A stretch of DNA of 51,701 nucleotides from an uncultured Phycisphaerales bacterium (GTDB taxonomy: Bacteria; Planctomycetota; Phycisphaerae; Phycisphaerales; SM1A02). Both the position numbers and the translations under genes were made by a program. The notes beneath the pieces were generated by a model. It searched no databases, was not told the origin of the DNA, and saw nothing but the letters and a program-made list of their open reading frames with translations. The DNA is taken from NCBI GenBank assembly GCA_905480395.1, contig CAJQQE010000026.1:1-51701 (forward strand), given 5' to 3'. This document shows positions 42,268 to 51,181 of this stretch, piece after piece (the stretch's first letter is position 1; the number at the start of each line of letters is the position of its first letter).

Positions 42268-43323
42268 TCAAACGACCTGCGACCGTGGAAGCCGACACCC
42301 GAGCATGTGGTGCGGAAGGGTTGTCACGAGAAAGAATCCGAGCATGGTGACCGTGAGCGCCATGGCGTCGAGGCCGCCGAATTGAATGCGACTCCATCCG
42401 AGCAGGAGGATGAAGGTCGGGATGAGAAGCGGAATGGAAAGTAGATGAACGATGGTCAGGCGACGAGCGAGAGAAGTCGTTCGGGAGTCGGCAGAGATGA
42501 TCGAGGGGGTCATCGCCAGTCGAACCGTGTGGCGGAACGAGTGGGTTCCCAGAAAGTACATCCCGATCCCGAATAACGGATCGGTCAGTGCGATCGCGGC
42601 GACGATCAGAATCGACTCGATGGTGTCGAGGATCGCGCCACTGCGATCGGCGGAGGACCACCTTCGAACGACCCAGAAGACGCTCGAAACCAGTCCGAAA
42701 CCAAAGGCGACGAGTCCGATGGTGCGTGCGATGTCGATGCTCGTCGAACCGGCGGCCTCGCCGAACACCAGCAGGGAGAACGGCCGCCAAGAGGCAGCAG
42801 GGTCGAAAGCGAACGCGGTCCCAAGGATCAGGAGGCCTCGACCGGCGATCGCCGCAGATCGGTCGAGTCGATGTGGTGCGTCGCCGCCGGTCGCTTCCAG
42901 ATCACCACGACCCCAGTGGACCACGGTCAACACGAAGAATGCGATGACCGCGACGATGGGTGCCGTGACGAGGAGCATTCCCGCAAACGCCATGAGACCC
43001 AGATACCAGGTGAACCCCCTCAGCCCCGTGGTCCGACCCTCGAGCCGTCGGAGCCGTTGGTTGACCACCAAGTCCATGGCGCCGTGAGGCATGCCGAAGA
43101 ACACGAATGACACGAGAAACGGAACGGTGTCCCTCATCTGCGTCAGGTCCCGGTCGAACAGACCCAACAGTATGGTGGCCGCGAGCGTGAGCCAGGGAAG
43201 CCCTCGGAGAATCAAACCCGACCTCGTCCGCGCAAGAACGCCCGCCGGCGGATGCGAGGCATCCACCGGCGGGTCGCTTTGGACTCGGAGACCAACATCA
43301 GATGGCAATGCGATCGGGCTCAT
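42268..43323 (-). CDS. blh: Brp/Blh-family beta-carotene 15,15'-dioxygenase (retinal formation)
   Basis: This 351-residue integral membrane enzyme cleaves beta-carotene into two retinal molecules. It starts at ATG 43323, 6 bp after GGAGG. Family motifs are the iron-binding histidines in FFGMPHGAMDLV, VVHWGRGD, YFLGTHSFRHTVRL and the C-terminal TLPHHMLG. About eight to ten hydrophobic helices are visible. The gene lies 21 bp downstream of the rhodopsin gene, so retinal supply and rhodopsin are made together. Genes for making beta-carotene are not in the window. An N-terminal extension of about 35 residues precedes the first helix. Confidence 0.94.
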   Translation of the reverse strand: MSPIALPSDVGLRVQSDPPVDASHPPAGVLARTRSGLILRGLPWLTLAATILLGLFDRDLTQMRDTVPFLVSFVFFGMPHGAMDLVVNQRLRRLEGRTTGLRGFTWYLGLMAFAGMLLVTAPIVAVIAFFVLTVVHWGRGDLEATGGDAPHRLDRSAAIAGRGLLILGTAFAFDPAASWRPFSLLVFGEAAGSTSIDIARTIGLVAFGFGLVSSVFWVVRRWSSADRSGAILDTIESILIVAAIALTDPLFGIGMYFLGTHSFRHTVRLAMTPSIISADSRTTSLARRLTIVHLLSIPLLIPTFILLLGWSRIQFGGLDAMALTVTMLGFFLVTTLPHHMLGCRLPRSQVV

Positions 43324-43344
43324 GATCGCCTCCGATGGTTGGAA

Positions 43345-44160
43345 TCAGGCCGCGGCCTTGAGTTCGCCGCGTTCCTCGTGATCACCGAGGCACTTCGCGG
43401 CGATCACGCAGGCGACACCGAAGCCGACCTTATTCACGACGTCCGCGATGTTGTACGCGATCTCTCGAATGCTCTCGTTGCCCGAGAGCGCGAGAAGGAA
43501 CCCGATGGGGTAGATGATCCAGCCGATCAGAATGAAGGCTTTCATCGTGCCCAGGTGGCCCTGAAAGTCGGCGGGAAGATGACGGGCAGCCTTGGTGACC
43601 GAACCGTAGAGCATGCCGACGATGCCGACCCACGCGAGACAACTGATGATGTAGAAGCCCCACCACGAACCACCGCCAAGGGTGCTGGTTTCAGCGATCC
43701 AGGCCGTGATCAACATGAACAGGGAAAGGATGCCGAGACCGATGAACATCGGCTTGCCCTTCTTGCCTAGATTAAGGAGCAGCGGGAATTCCAGAACCAT
43801 CAGCGGCACGGTGATGAGCCAGTCGATGTATCGATAGGCGGTGGGGAAGGCGGCGAGCTTGCCGATGGTCCAGGTCCCGTCCTCATTTTGCGTCATCGCC
43901 ATGGCCAGGCTTTCGACGTAGATGCCGGCCATCCGGTAGTAGTGGAAACAGGCCACGGCGCAGATGATTCCGGCCACGATCGCGACCTTCTTGTACGACT
44001 TGGTCAAGGATCCCTGCATCATGAACAGGTAGGCCGCACCAGCTCCCATCCCCACGATCCCAAGCCAGAACAGGTACATGGTGATGCCCTCGACCGAGAG
44101 ACCGGCCTGAAGAGCTTTGAAGGTGTTTGTCATATCCCCGAGGACTGCTGCCATGTGCAT
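43345..44160 (-). CDS. Proteorhodopsin-like light-driven proton pump
   Basis: This 271-residue protein has seven helices and starts at ATG 44160 with GGAG 8 bp upstream. Helix C reads YRYIDWLITVPLMVLEF, giving the proton-pump triad D113-T117-E124 (positions 97, 101 and 108 of proteorhodopsin). The spectral-tuning position 105 is M121, as in green-light-absorbing forms. H73 in CFHYYRM matches the His75 partner of the counterion. The retinal lysine is K244 in NIADVVNKVGFG, with D240 as second counterion. These residues predict outward proton transport. The following blh gene supplies retinal. The gene is expressed away from the divergent pdh terminator, through a 150-bp leader region with no other gene. 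Confidence 0.96.
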   Translation of the reverse strand: MHMAAVLGDMTNTFKALQAGLSVEGITMYLFWLGIVGMGAGAAYLFMMQGSLTKSYKKVAIVAGIICAVACFHYYRMAGIYVESLAMAMTQNEDGTWTIGKLAAFPTAYRYIDWLITVPLMVLEFPLLLNLGKKGKPMFIGLGILSLFMLITAWIAETSTLGGGSWWGFYIISCLAWVGIVGMLYGSVTKAARHLPADFQGHLGTMKAFILIGWIIYPIGFLLALSGNESIREIAYNIADVVNKVGFGVACVIAAKCLGDHEERGELKAAA

Positions 44161-44313
44161 TGATCTGACTCCAAGCAAAAGTGAAAGCGCCTAAGCCACC
44201 GATGTGGCAAAAACGGGGCCGATTGGCCGCCGTTGAGAATCACGAATGGCCACGGTTTCGAAAGATTTCATGGTGTGGATTCACCCGAGATAACGAACGA
44301 TCGTCAATTAATC

Positions 44314-44349
44314 GAATAAACACTTCCCCGAGCGAAGAAGTGTTTATTC
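44314..44349 (-). terminator. Terminator of the pyruvate dehydrogenase operon
   Basis: A perfect 13-bp stem, gaataaacacttc (44314-44326) with 44337-44349, has a 10-base loop and is followed on the minus strand by GATTAATT. It is 28 bp beyond the E2 stop and separates the operon from the rhodopsin promoter region. Confidence 0.85.
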
Positions 44350-44376
44350 CGTCAAAGATTTTTCTGCCGGAGCGAA

Positions 44377-45759
44377 TCAGGCGAGCAGCGAGTTGGGATC
44401 CTCGAGCAACTTCTTCACGGTGTTCAGGAAGCGAGCGCCTTCGGCGCCATCGACTACCCGATGGTCGCAGGACAGGCTGAGGGGCAGGGCGGTTCCCGCA
44501 AAGATCATGCCGTCCTTCGCCATCACCTTCTCGAAGGATCGCCCGGCGGCGAGGATCCCGACTTCGGGATAGTTGATGATCGGCGTTGCGAAGCGTCCGC
44601 CGTAACTGCCGACGTTAGAGATCGTGAAGGTGCCGCCCATCAACTGCTCACGCGGGATGGTGCGATTCTTGCAACCCTCGGCAACCGATTTCACGGCATT
44701 GCCAAGCTCGACGAGCGAGCGCCGATCGGCGCCGCCGATCACTGGAACCATCAAACCATGCTCGGTGTCTACGGCGCACCCGAGGTTGACCACGTCCTTG
44801 ATCAGGATTTCCTCGCGAGCATCATCGACATTGGCATTGAGCGCCGGATGCTTCTTCAAGGCCCGGCACACGGCGGTCATGATGAAGGGAAGGAGTGAAA
44901 GCCGGGTGCCGAGCACCTGAGCGTATTCACGCCGTTTGACTTCGAGGTTGGTGACATCGACCTCGTCCACCACCGTGAAATGCACCGCGGTCTTGACCGA
45001 CAGGTCGAGGGCCTGGGCGATCTTGCGGCGGACGCCTCGGAAGGGGATGCGTTCTTTGATGCCGTCGGTTGAGATCGGAGGAAGGTTGCGGGGCGGGGTG
45101 GACAACGTCTCGGCGGTGATCACCGCCGCGTCGGTGGCGTCGGTGTTCACGTTGGCCGCCGGGGCACCGTCACGACCAAGCGATGCGTGGGCGTGAACGT
45201 CACTCGCGGTGACCCGTCCGCCGCGGCCGGTGCCGGGGACACGATCAATTTCGATTCCGAGTTCGCGGGCGACTCGGCGAACCGCCGGCGTGGCCATGGC
45301 CTTGCCCACGGCGGCGCTGCCGTTACTCGTTCCGGCTTCGTGTTCCGGCGTGCGCGAGAATCGGCTGCTGACTTCAAGAGTCCCGCTCATGGTGCCGACC
45401 ACCGTTCCCTGGTCTTCATCCTCGGCGAGGGCTTCTTCAGATTTCGAGGTGTCGGCCGGCGCCTTCGGGGCGGATGCGGCGGGGGGCGTGCTCGCGCCTT
45501 CTAACTTGTAGGTCACGAGAATCGAGCCGACGTTGATGATCTCGCCTTCGCTGCCTCGGAGTTCGTCGATCACGCCGGTCCAGGGGCTGGGAACTTCAAC
45601 CAACGCCTTGTCGGTCTCCATCTCGGCCATGGTCTGGTGTTCCTTGACGTGATCGCCAGGTTTCACCTTCCAGCTGATGAGCTCTGCTTCGTGGACACCC
45701 TCACCCAGATCGGGAAGGATGAAGTGCGACTGGTCGGCGGGTTGCTTGGTGGCGGCCAT
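44377..45759 (-). CDS. pdhC: Dihydrolipoamide acetyltransferase, E2 of pyruvate dehydrogenase
   Basis: This is a 460-residue core enzyme. It has one lipoyl domain with the lipoylated lysine K51 in EMETDKALVEV. A flexible Ala/Pro/Ser/Glu linker follows, then a peripheral-subunit-binding domain (about 152-190, MATPAVRRVARELGIEIDRV, GRGGRVTASDV). The catalytic domain ends with SCDHRVVDGAEGARF, whose His and Asp catalyse acetyl transfer to CoA. GLMVPVIGGADRRSL and FTISNVGSYGG fit the E2 family. The gene is last in an E1-alpha, E1-beta, E2 operon, 81 bp after E1-beta. Branched-chain 2-oxoacid dehydrogenase is the main alternative, since the two complexes share this layout. E3 is not in the window. 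Confidence 0.9.
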   Translation of the reverse strand: MAATKQPADQSHFILPDLGEGVHEAELISWKVKPGDHVKEHQTMAEMETDKALVEVPSPWTGVIDELRGSEGEIINVGSILVTYKLEGASTPPAASAPKAPADTSKSEEALAEDEDQGTVVGTMSGTLEVSSRFSRTPEHEAGTSNGSAAVGKAMATPAVRRVARELGIEIDRVPGTGRGGRVTASDVHAHASLGRDGAPAANVNTDATDAAVITAETLSTPPRNLPPISTDGIKERIPFRGVRRKIAQALDLSVKTAVHFTVVDEVDVTNLEVKRREYAQVLGTRLSLLPFIMTAVCRALKKHPALNANVDDAREEILIKDVVNLGCAVDTEHGLMVPVIGGADRRSLVELGNAVKSVAEGCKNRTIPREQLMGGTFTISNVGSYGGRFATPIINYPEVGILAAGRSFEKVMAKDGMIFAGTALPLSLSCDHRVVDGAEGARFLNTVKKLLEDPNSLLA

Positions 45760-45840
45760 GAGAAGGATCCGGAGCTCGGAGCGACTGTGGGGTGATTCGT
45801 GACGGACGAGGGTCGTTGGCGACGGGAGGGTGGGTTGGGC

Positions 45841-46809
45841 TCAATAAGCCGCGAGTTCGTCGATGGCGAGACTGATTCGTTCGGTGTCTGGGAGATACTC
45901 GAGTTCGAGCTTGTAGTAGGGCATGATCGTGTCGAAGCCGGCGACTCGCTGAACGGGCGCTTCGAGATGCAGGAAGCATCGTTCCATGATTCGAGCGGCA
46001 ATCTCCGCCCCGAATCCACCGGTCTTCGGTGCCTCGTGCACGATGACGCATCGGCCGGTTTTCTTGACGCTGGCTTCCACGGCATCCATGTCGAAGGGAT
46101 AAAGCGTTCGGAGGTCGATCAACTCGATGCTCTTCTCGCTTTTCTCGATCGCCTGCATGCACTGTACGACGCTCGCGCCCCAGCTCACGATGGTCATCTC
46201 TTCGCCTTCGCAGACGGTCCGGGCCTTGCCGATGGGCAGGACGTACTCGTCTTCGGGGACCTCTTCGCGGAAAGCCCGGTAGATCCGCTTCGGTTCGAAG
46301 AAGATGCACGGATCCGGATCCCGGAGACAGGCGATGAGGAGCCCCTTGGCGTCGTAGGGGGAGCTCGGCATCACGACCTTCAGGCCGGGCTGGTGGATGT
46401 AGATGTTCTCGGGGGAATCGCTGTGCAACTCGGGGGCGTGAATGCCGCCGCCCACCGGCACGCGGATGGTCAATGGGACGGTGAGTCCGCCACGAGTCCG
46501 GGTTCGCATTCGAGCGGCGTGCGAGCAGATCTGGTCGTACGCGGGACCGAGGAAGCCGTCGAATTGGATCTCCGGTACCGGACGAAGCCCGGCCATCGCC
46601 AAGCCGATCGAGGTTCCAATGATGCCGCTCTCGGCAAGCGGCGTATCCACCACGCGGTGTTCACCGAATCGCTTCTGAAGGTCTTCGGTCACGCGGAAGA
46701 CGCCACCGTTGATGCCGATGTCTTCGCCGAGGAGAAGGACACGGTCGTCCTTTTCCATCTCCTGGACGAGGGCGAGGTTGATCGCTTGAACGAGTGTGAG
46801 ATTGGCCAT
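45841..46809 (-). CDS. pdhB: Pyruvate dehydrogenase E1 component, beta subunit
   Basis: This 322-residue subunit of the heterotetrameric E1 has LVQAINLALVQEMEKDDRV, the TPP-activating glutamate region LLGEDIGINGGVFRVT, and DTPLAESGIIGTSIGLAMAG. The C-terminal domain has IVSWGASVVQCMQA, IDLRTLYPFD and CVIVHEAPKTGGFGAEIAA. It works with the upstream E1-alpha (gap 76 bp) to decarboxylate pyruvate and load the E2 lipoyl group. The residues fit pyruvate or branched-chain substrates. Pyruvate is favoured because such operons usually serve central metabolism, but this is not proven. Confidence 0.9.
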   Translation of the reverse strand: MANLTLVQAINLALVQEMEKDDRVLLLGEDIGINGGVFRVTEDLQKRFGEHRVVDTPLAESGIIGTSIGLAMAGLRPVPEIQFDGFLGPAYDQICSHAARMRTRTRGGLTVPLTIRVPVGGGIHAPELHSDSPENIYIHQPGLKVVMPSSPYDAKGLLIACLRDPDPCIFFEPKRIYRAFREEVPEDEYVLPIGKARTVCEGEEMTIVSWGASVVQCMQAIEKSEKSIELIDLRTLYPFDMDAVEASVKKTGRCVIVHEAPKTGGFGAEIAARIMERCFLHLEAPVQRVAGFDTIMPYYKLELEYLPDTERISLAIDELAAY

Positions 46810-46885
46810 CGAATGCGTTCCGTCTGTTCATCGGGACCGGAGGGCCCCGCAATGGAGTGGTCGGGAAAGGAAGGAGCGGTGCGGA

Positions 46886-48004
46886 TCAGCGGCTGCTGGT
46901 TTGCGGCCGTTCGATCTGGGAAGGGTCCTGTCCGATCGAACTGGTTCTGCGAGTCCGTCGTTGCAAATCAAGATCGGGTGGGATCTCGGCGTACATGGCG
47001 TTGAAGAAGTCATCGCTATCGGGTGCTTCGATTGATTCGGCTCTCTTGACGATCGCGGCGGTCTCCGCTTCGACTTGCTCCATCAGGGCCGCTTCCTTCG
47101 AATCGTCCCAGATGCCCATTTGTTTCATGTAGTCGCGAACGCGAATGATGGGATCCCGCTGCCGCCAGAGTTCGACTTCCTCTTCGTCGCGATAGCGGCG
47201 GGCGTCGTCGGCGGTGGTGTGATCGCCGAGGCGATAGGTCACCCCTTCGATAAAGAACGGTCGTCCGTGTTCTCGAGCCAATTCGACGGCTTTCCGCATG
47301 CAGTAGACGACGGCGAAGATGTCGTTGCCGTCGCACTGAATGGTGTCCATCCCGTAGGCGATGGCCCGTTGGGCGACGGTGGGTGCAGAGCACTGGATCC
47401 GCCCGGGGACCGAGATCGCCCAGTGGTTGTTCTGGCAGAAGAAGACCACCGGGATATCGAGGTTCGCCGCGAAGTTCATCGCTTCGTGGAAGTCACCCTC
47501 GCTGGTGGCGCCGTCACCGAAGAACGTGCAGGCGATTCGCTTCTCGCCTCGATACTTGCTCGCCCACGCGAGTCCGGTGGCGTGCAGCATCTGGGTTCCG
47601 ATGGGAACCGCGATGGGGGTGATGCAGAGTTCAGGGTCGATGTTGTTTCCACGCTCGTCCCCCATCCAGTGAAGGAGGATCTTCTCCGGCGGAAGCCCAC
47701 GGTGGAAGAGACCGCAGTTTTCGCGGTAGCACGTCACCAGCCAGTCATCCTGGTTCAGAACGTAGGCGGCGCCAAGCGAGTTGGCTTCCTGCCCCATGTT
47801 CTGCGGGTAGGTACCCATGCGGCCTGAGCGTTGCAGTTTGAAGGCAATTTCGTCGAGCTTGCGGCAGAGCGACATCTCTTCGTAGAGCCTGATGAGATCG
47901 TCGTTCGGGATGAGATCCTTCCCGAGGGTCTCATCGAACTGGCCGTGTTCATCGAGGATCGAGACCCGCTGGATCTCGGTGGTGAGGGCATTGGTAATCG
48001 GCAT
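46886..48004 (-). CDS. pdhA: Pyruvate dehydrogenase E1 component, alpha subunit
   Basis: This 372-residue first gene of the operon has the thiamine-diphosphate motif GDGATSEGDFHEAMNFAANLDIPVVFFCQNNHWAI in pieces: GDGATSEG at the start and NNHWAIS at the end. The phosphorylation-loop region RLGDHTTADDARRY and the N-terminal YEEMSLCRKLDEIAFKLQR are also present. It forms the active site together with E1-beta. The start at ATG 48004 lacks a clear ribosome-binding site. The 534 bp upstream (48005-48538) contain no gene I can support, only two small hairpins at 48331-48348 and 48393-48416, so the promoter is probably there. Confidence 0.9.
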   Translation of the reverse strand: MPITNALTTEIQRVSILDEHGQFDETLGKDLIPNDDLIRLYEEMSLCRKLDEIAFKLQRSGRMGTYPQNMGQEANSLGAAYVLNQDDWLVTCYRENCGLFHRGLPPEKILLHWMGDERGNNIDPELCITPIAVPIGTQMLHATGLAWASKYRGEKRIACTFFGDGATSEGDFHEAMNFAANLDIPVVFFCQNNHWAISVPGRIQCSAPTVAQRAIAYGMDTIQCDGNDIFAVVYCMRKAVELAREHGRPFFIEGVTYRLGDHTTADDARRYRDEEEVELWRQRDPIIRVRDYMKQMGIWDDSKEAALMEQVEAETAAIVKRAESIEAPDSDDFFNAMYAEIPPDLDLQRRTRRTSSIGQDPSQIERPQTSSR

Positions 48005-48538
48005 GAGCGAAAAATCCGTGAAGCCATCGGTCAGATGGGAGCGAAAGAGCGAACGCGTGCCAGAGGCACCGAGGGAGCGAAGAGCAGCCTCGTTCTGGAC
48101 GAAGCGGGGGATGGGACGCCGGCCATGAGGCTGGTGCGGCGCGGCCGCGATTCCGGATCGAGCGTCTGAAATCTCCCCGTCAGGCTGGATGTCCGAAAGT
48201 CATGCTTCCGTCCACCCGGCGAAGGTCGTCATTCTACCAACCACGACCTCAGTATTCGACTCGATCGATTTGACCGTGGGCGGCGAAAGGCCGAATCACG
48301 CCATGCCCCGGTTCTGCACCGATCGAGGGACCGCGGGCTAGACCGCGGATTTTAATGCTCCGATAACTATAAAACGGTGGTTTCAACTCAGAATCGACGA
48401 GTTTGGGATCGTCGATGGCCGCCAGACCGACGGTTGGGTCTGCCGCCCGGGTTGATCGCCATTCGATCGCGGGCCGCGCAGATTCTGGCGAGCAGGTCTG
48501 CCTGCGACGATTCCCGGACCCCCCGGCGGCGCGTCCGC

Positions 48539-50149
48539 TCAGAACCCAACCGCTTGGCCGTCGGCGCGGAGGTCGCTTCCCGCGCACCAGCCATCCTTGA
48601 TGGCGTGGATCGCCTGGCCTCGTCCAAAGCTCACGCTGCGGTTCTCGGCTCGTTTCACCCGGTGGCCCCGCTGGGCCAGGACCTCGTAAACCGTGGGATC
48701 AAAGCCGGGTTCGAGGCTGACGTTCACCCCGCTCATCCACTGGAATCGCGAGGCATCGAGCGCTGCCTGGGGGTTTTGGCCGAAGTCCCGGACTCTGCTG
48801 AGTACCTGCAGGTGACCCTGCGGCTGCATGAAGCCACCCATGACCCCGAAGGCCATGAGCCCATCGGCCGCAGGGGCGGTCGGATCGGTTGGCGTCGCCA
48901 TGGCGGGAATGATGGTGTGGTACGGCCGCTTGTCGGGGCCGATCTGGTTGGGATGACCGTCGGCGAGATGGAAGCACGCTCCGCGATTTTGCATCGCCAC
49001 GCCCCAGCCTGGAATCACCACGCCCGAACCGAAACCGGTGTAATTACTCTGAATGAGGCTGACGCAACGGCCCTCCGCATCGGCGGTGCAGAGCAGGATG
49101 GTTCCGCCCGGCTTGGGAATGCCAGCATCGAACGACTGGGCCTTGGTCGGATCAATTCGATCCGCGAGTTCCTTCAATCGGGCGGGCGCCAGCAACTCCG
49201 CCGGTGAGACATCGACGAAACGTGGATCTGCGACGTGACGGTGGGCGTCGGCGAATCCGAGTTTGACCGCCTCGATCTGCAGATGGAGCACATCGGGGCA
49301 GTCGGGGTCAAGATCACCGATCTCGAAGTGGCGAAGCACCCCCAGCGCGACCAAGGCCGCCAAACCCTGCCCGTTGGGCGGGATCTCGTGCAGGGTGGTG
49401 CCGCGGTAGTCGATGCCGATCGGCTCGACTCGAAGCGTTTCGTGCGCCGCGAGGTCGCTGGCCCGCATGAATCCGTTCTCCGCCCGAGCCGCGGTTTCGA
49501 TCGCCTCGGCGATCTCCCCTCGATAGAACGCCTCGCCCTCGCTCTCCGCGATCGCCCGAAGGGTCCGCGCGTGACCGGGAAGTCGAACCAGTTGCCCGGC
49601 GGCGGGGGGTGATCCGTCGAACAGAAACGTGTCGCTCCAGTCGGCGCGGGCCGAGTAGCTCTTGGCGGCACGGGTCCAGAGGCCAGCAGTTTGGGGCGCG
49701 ACGAGATAGCCGTTCTCGGCGTAGTCGATCGCTGGTGCGAGCAAGTCCGCGAAGGGAAGGCGTCCGTGGGCCCGCCAGAGGTCGACCCACATCGCGACGC
49801 CACCGGGTACCGTCACTGGCTTCCATCCGAGGCGTGGCATTCTTCGCTCGTTTGCGAACGCCGCGACGTCGAGGCCGGCCGGGCTGCGTCCGGAACCATT
49901 GAAACCCTGCACTGGACCCCGTCCATCATGCACCAGCGCGAACGCATCCCCGCCGAGTCCGTTGGTCGTCGGCTCGACAACGGTCATGCAGGCCGCCGTC
50001 GCTACTGCGGCATCGGCGGCGGTTCCGCCGCGACGGAGCATTTCGAGCCCCGCAGCCGCGGCAATCGGGACACTCGTCGCCACGATGTTTCGGGCGGTCA
50101 CCGGCTCACGTTGGGAGGGGTAGGGAAGCGAATAGTCGAATCGGCTCAT
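48539..50149 (-). CDS. Gamma-glutamyltransferase-family protein without signal peptide
   Basis: This 536-residue Ntn-hydrolase of the GGT family shows ARNIVATSVPIAAAAGLEML, VVEPTTNGLGGDAF, HEIPPNGQGLAALVALG and LHLQIEAVKLGFADAHR. The autoprocessing site and small-subunit start is PKPGGTILLC, with T350 as predicted nucleophile; the usual TTH is replaced by GTI. NYTGFGSGVVIPGWGVAMQNRG and FGVMGGFMQPQGHLQV are the later substrate-binding blocks. Most bacterial GGTs are exported; this one has no signal peptide, so it may be cytoplasmic. This subgroup is often annotated as a GGT of unclear substrate, so glutathione hydrolysis is only a guess. It starts back to back with the glycerophosphodiesterase gene. 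Confidence 0.9.
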   Translation of the reverse strand: MSRFDYSLPYPSQREPVTARNIVATSVPIAAAAGLEMLRRGGTAADAAVATAACMTVVEPTTNGLGGDAFALVHDGRGPVQGFNGSGRSPAGLDVAAFANERRMPRLGWKPVTVPGGVAMWVDLWRAHGRLPFADLLAPAIDYAENGYLVAPQTAGLWTRAAKSYSARADWSDTFLFDGSPPAAGQLVRLPGHARTLRAIAESEGEAFYRGEIAEAIETAARAENGFMRASDLAAHETLRVEPIGIDYRGTTLHEIPPNGQGLAALVALGVLRHFEIGDLDPDCPDVLHLQIEAVKLGFADAHRHVADPRFVDVSPAELLAPARLKELADRIDPTKAQSFDAGIPKPGGTILLCTADAEGRCVSLIQSNYTGFGSGVVIPGWGVAMQNRGACFHLADGHPNQIGPDKRPYHTIIPAMATPTDPTAPAADGLMAFGVMGGFMQPQGHLQVLSRVRDFGQNPQAALDASRFQWMSGVNVSLEPGFDPTVYEVLAQRGHRVKRAENRSVSFGRGQAIHAIKDGWCAGSDLRADGQAVGF

Positions 50150-50217
50150 TGTCGGAGGCTAGCAGACCCCGCCGCGGAGGCGTTCGATTCAATCCGCGAT
50201 GCGTTCGGATCGAGGCC

Positions 50218-51120
50218 ATGACCGCCATCGACCCAATCTCTGGTCGACGGATGGCTCGGCCGGGCGTTCCCCTGCCCAACGCTCGACGCGAATCGCTCGT
50301 TCTGGCGATCATCTCCATCATGATGATGGGTTGTGAACAAAATCGAGCGATCCGCTCTGCTGGTGTGCCGGTGCCCCAGATCGTCGCGCATCGAGGGGCA
50401 TCGCACGACGCGCCGGAGAATACGTTGGCGGCTTTTCGTCTGGGCTTCGAGCAAGGCGCGGATGCGGTCGAAGGCGATTTTCGGATGACCAGAGATGGCG
50501 TGATCATCGCGATGCATGACGCCGATCTTCGGCGGACCACCGGTGATCCGCGACGCATCGAAGATGTGGACTTCGAAAGTTTACAGCAACTCGATGCCGG
50601 GTCCTGGGGGCGATGGGCGGGTGGTGCGTTCGCCGGCGAGCGCGTGCCAAGACTTGAGGAGGTCTTGGCGATCGTTCCCGAAGCGCGAGTCCTGTTCATT
50701 GAAGTGAAGGGCACCCTCGCCATGGTCCCTGCGTTGATCGAGACGATTGCTCGATCGGCACTTGATCGTGATCGCGTCGCCATCATCTCCTTTGACGCCA
50801 AGGTGATCGCAGCATGCAAGAAACAAATGCCAGAGGTGAAGGCCCTCTGGATCACCGCATTCAAAGACGCCGACGGAATCTGGACCCCGACCGCAGCCGA
50901 GGTGATCGCCAACGCGAAGAGAATGAGTGCGGACGGGATTGACGTCCAGGCCAATCCCGAGGTCGTCACGTCTGAATTTGTGGCCGCGGTTCATGCGGCC
51001 GGGCTCGAATGCCATGTCTGGACGATCGATGATCCGGAGGCCGCGATAAAAATAAGGTCTACCGCCGTCGACTCGATCACCACGAATCAACCGGCAAAGC
51101 TTCGGGCAATACTCCGATAG
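50218..51120 (+). CDS. Glycerophosphodiester phosphodiesterase, probable lipoprotein
   Basis: This protein is 300 residues from ATG 50218 with GAGG just upstream; the frame is open to 50149. The N-terminus has a hydrophobic stretch and a lipobox (IISIMMMGC), so it is probably lipid-anchored outside the cytoplasmic membrane. The GDPD barrel is complete: VAHRGASHDAPENTLAAF, the metal-binding DAVEGDFRMTRDG and the catalytic MHD (HD of the first half). LFIEVKGT and DGIDVQANPEVV are also present. It hydrolyses glycerophosphodiesters to glycerol 3-phosphate and an alcohol, scavenging phosphate or carbon from phospholipids. No glycerol 3-phosphate transporter is adjacent. Confidence 0.92.
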   Translation: MTAIDPISGRRMARPGVPLPNARRESLVLAIISIMMMGCEQNRAIRSAGVPVPQIVAHRGASHDAPENTLAAFRLGFEQGADAVEGDFRMTRDGVIIAMHDADLRRTTGDPRRIEDVDFESLQQLDAGSWGRWAGGAFAGERVPRLEEVLAIVPEARVLFIEVKGTLAMVPALIETIARSALDRDRVAIISFDAKVIAACKKQMPEVKALWITAFKDADGIWTPTAAEVIANAKRMSADGIDVQANPEVVTSEFVAAVHAAGLECHVWTIDDPEAAIKIRSTAVDSITTNQPAKLRAILR

Positions 51121-51181
51121 TTGGAACGAGAAGATAGTTTGGCACGGGGTACCAACAATTCACCTCTATCATGAGGCCATC

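Noticed and set aside
42230-42790. N-terminal extension of the cystathionine lyase
   Set aside because: It is antisense-like, Arg/His-rich and overlaps the blh coding sequence on the same strand in another frame.
45799-47004. 401-residue plus-strand frame
   Set aside because: It lies antisense to the intact E1-beta gene and has no recognisable domain.
48331-48416. Two short hairpins (ccgcgg pair; atcgacga/tcgtcgat) as terminators
   Set aside because: The first is followed by ATTTTAA but no plus-strand gene ends nearby; the second has no T-tract and is over 120 bp past the GGT stop. Kept only as a note.
48249-48587. 112-residue minus-strand frame upstream of E1-alpha
   Set aside because: It overlaps the end of the GGT gene, has no domain and its composition looks non-coding.
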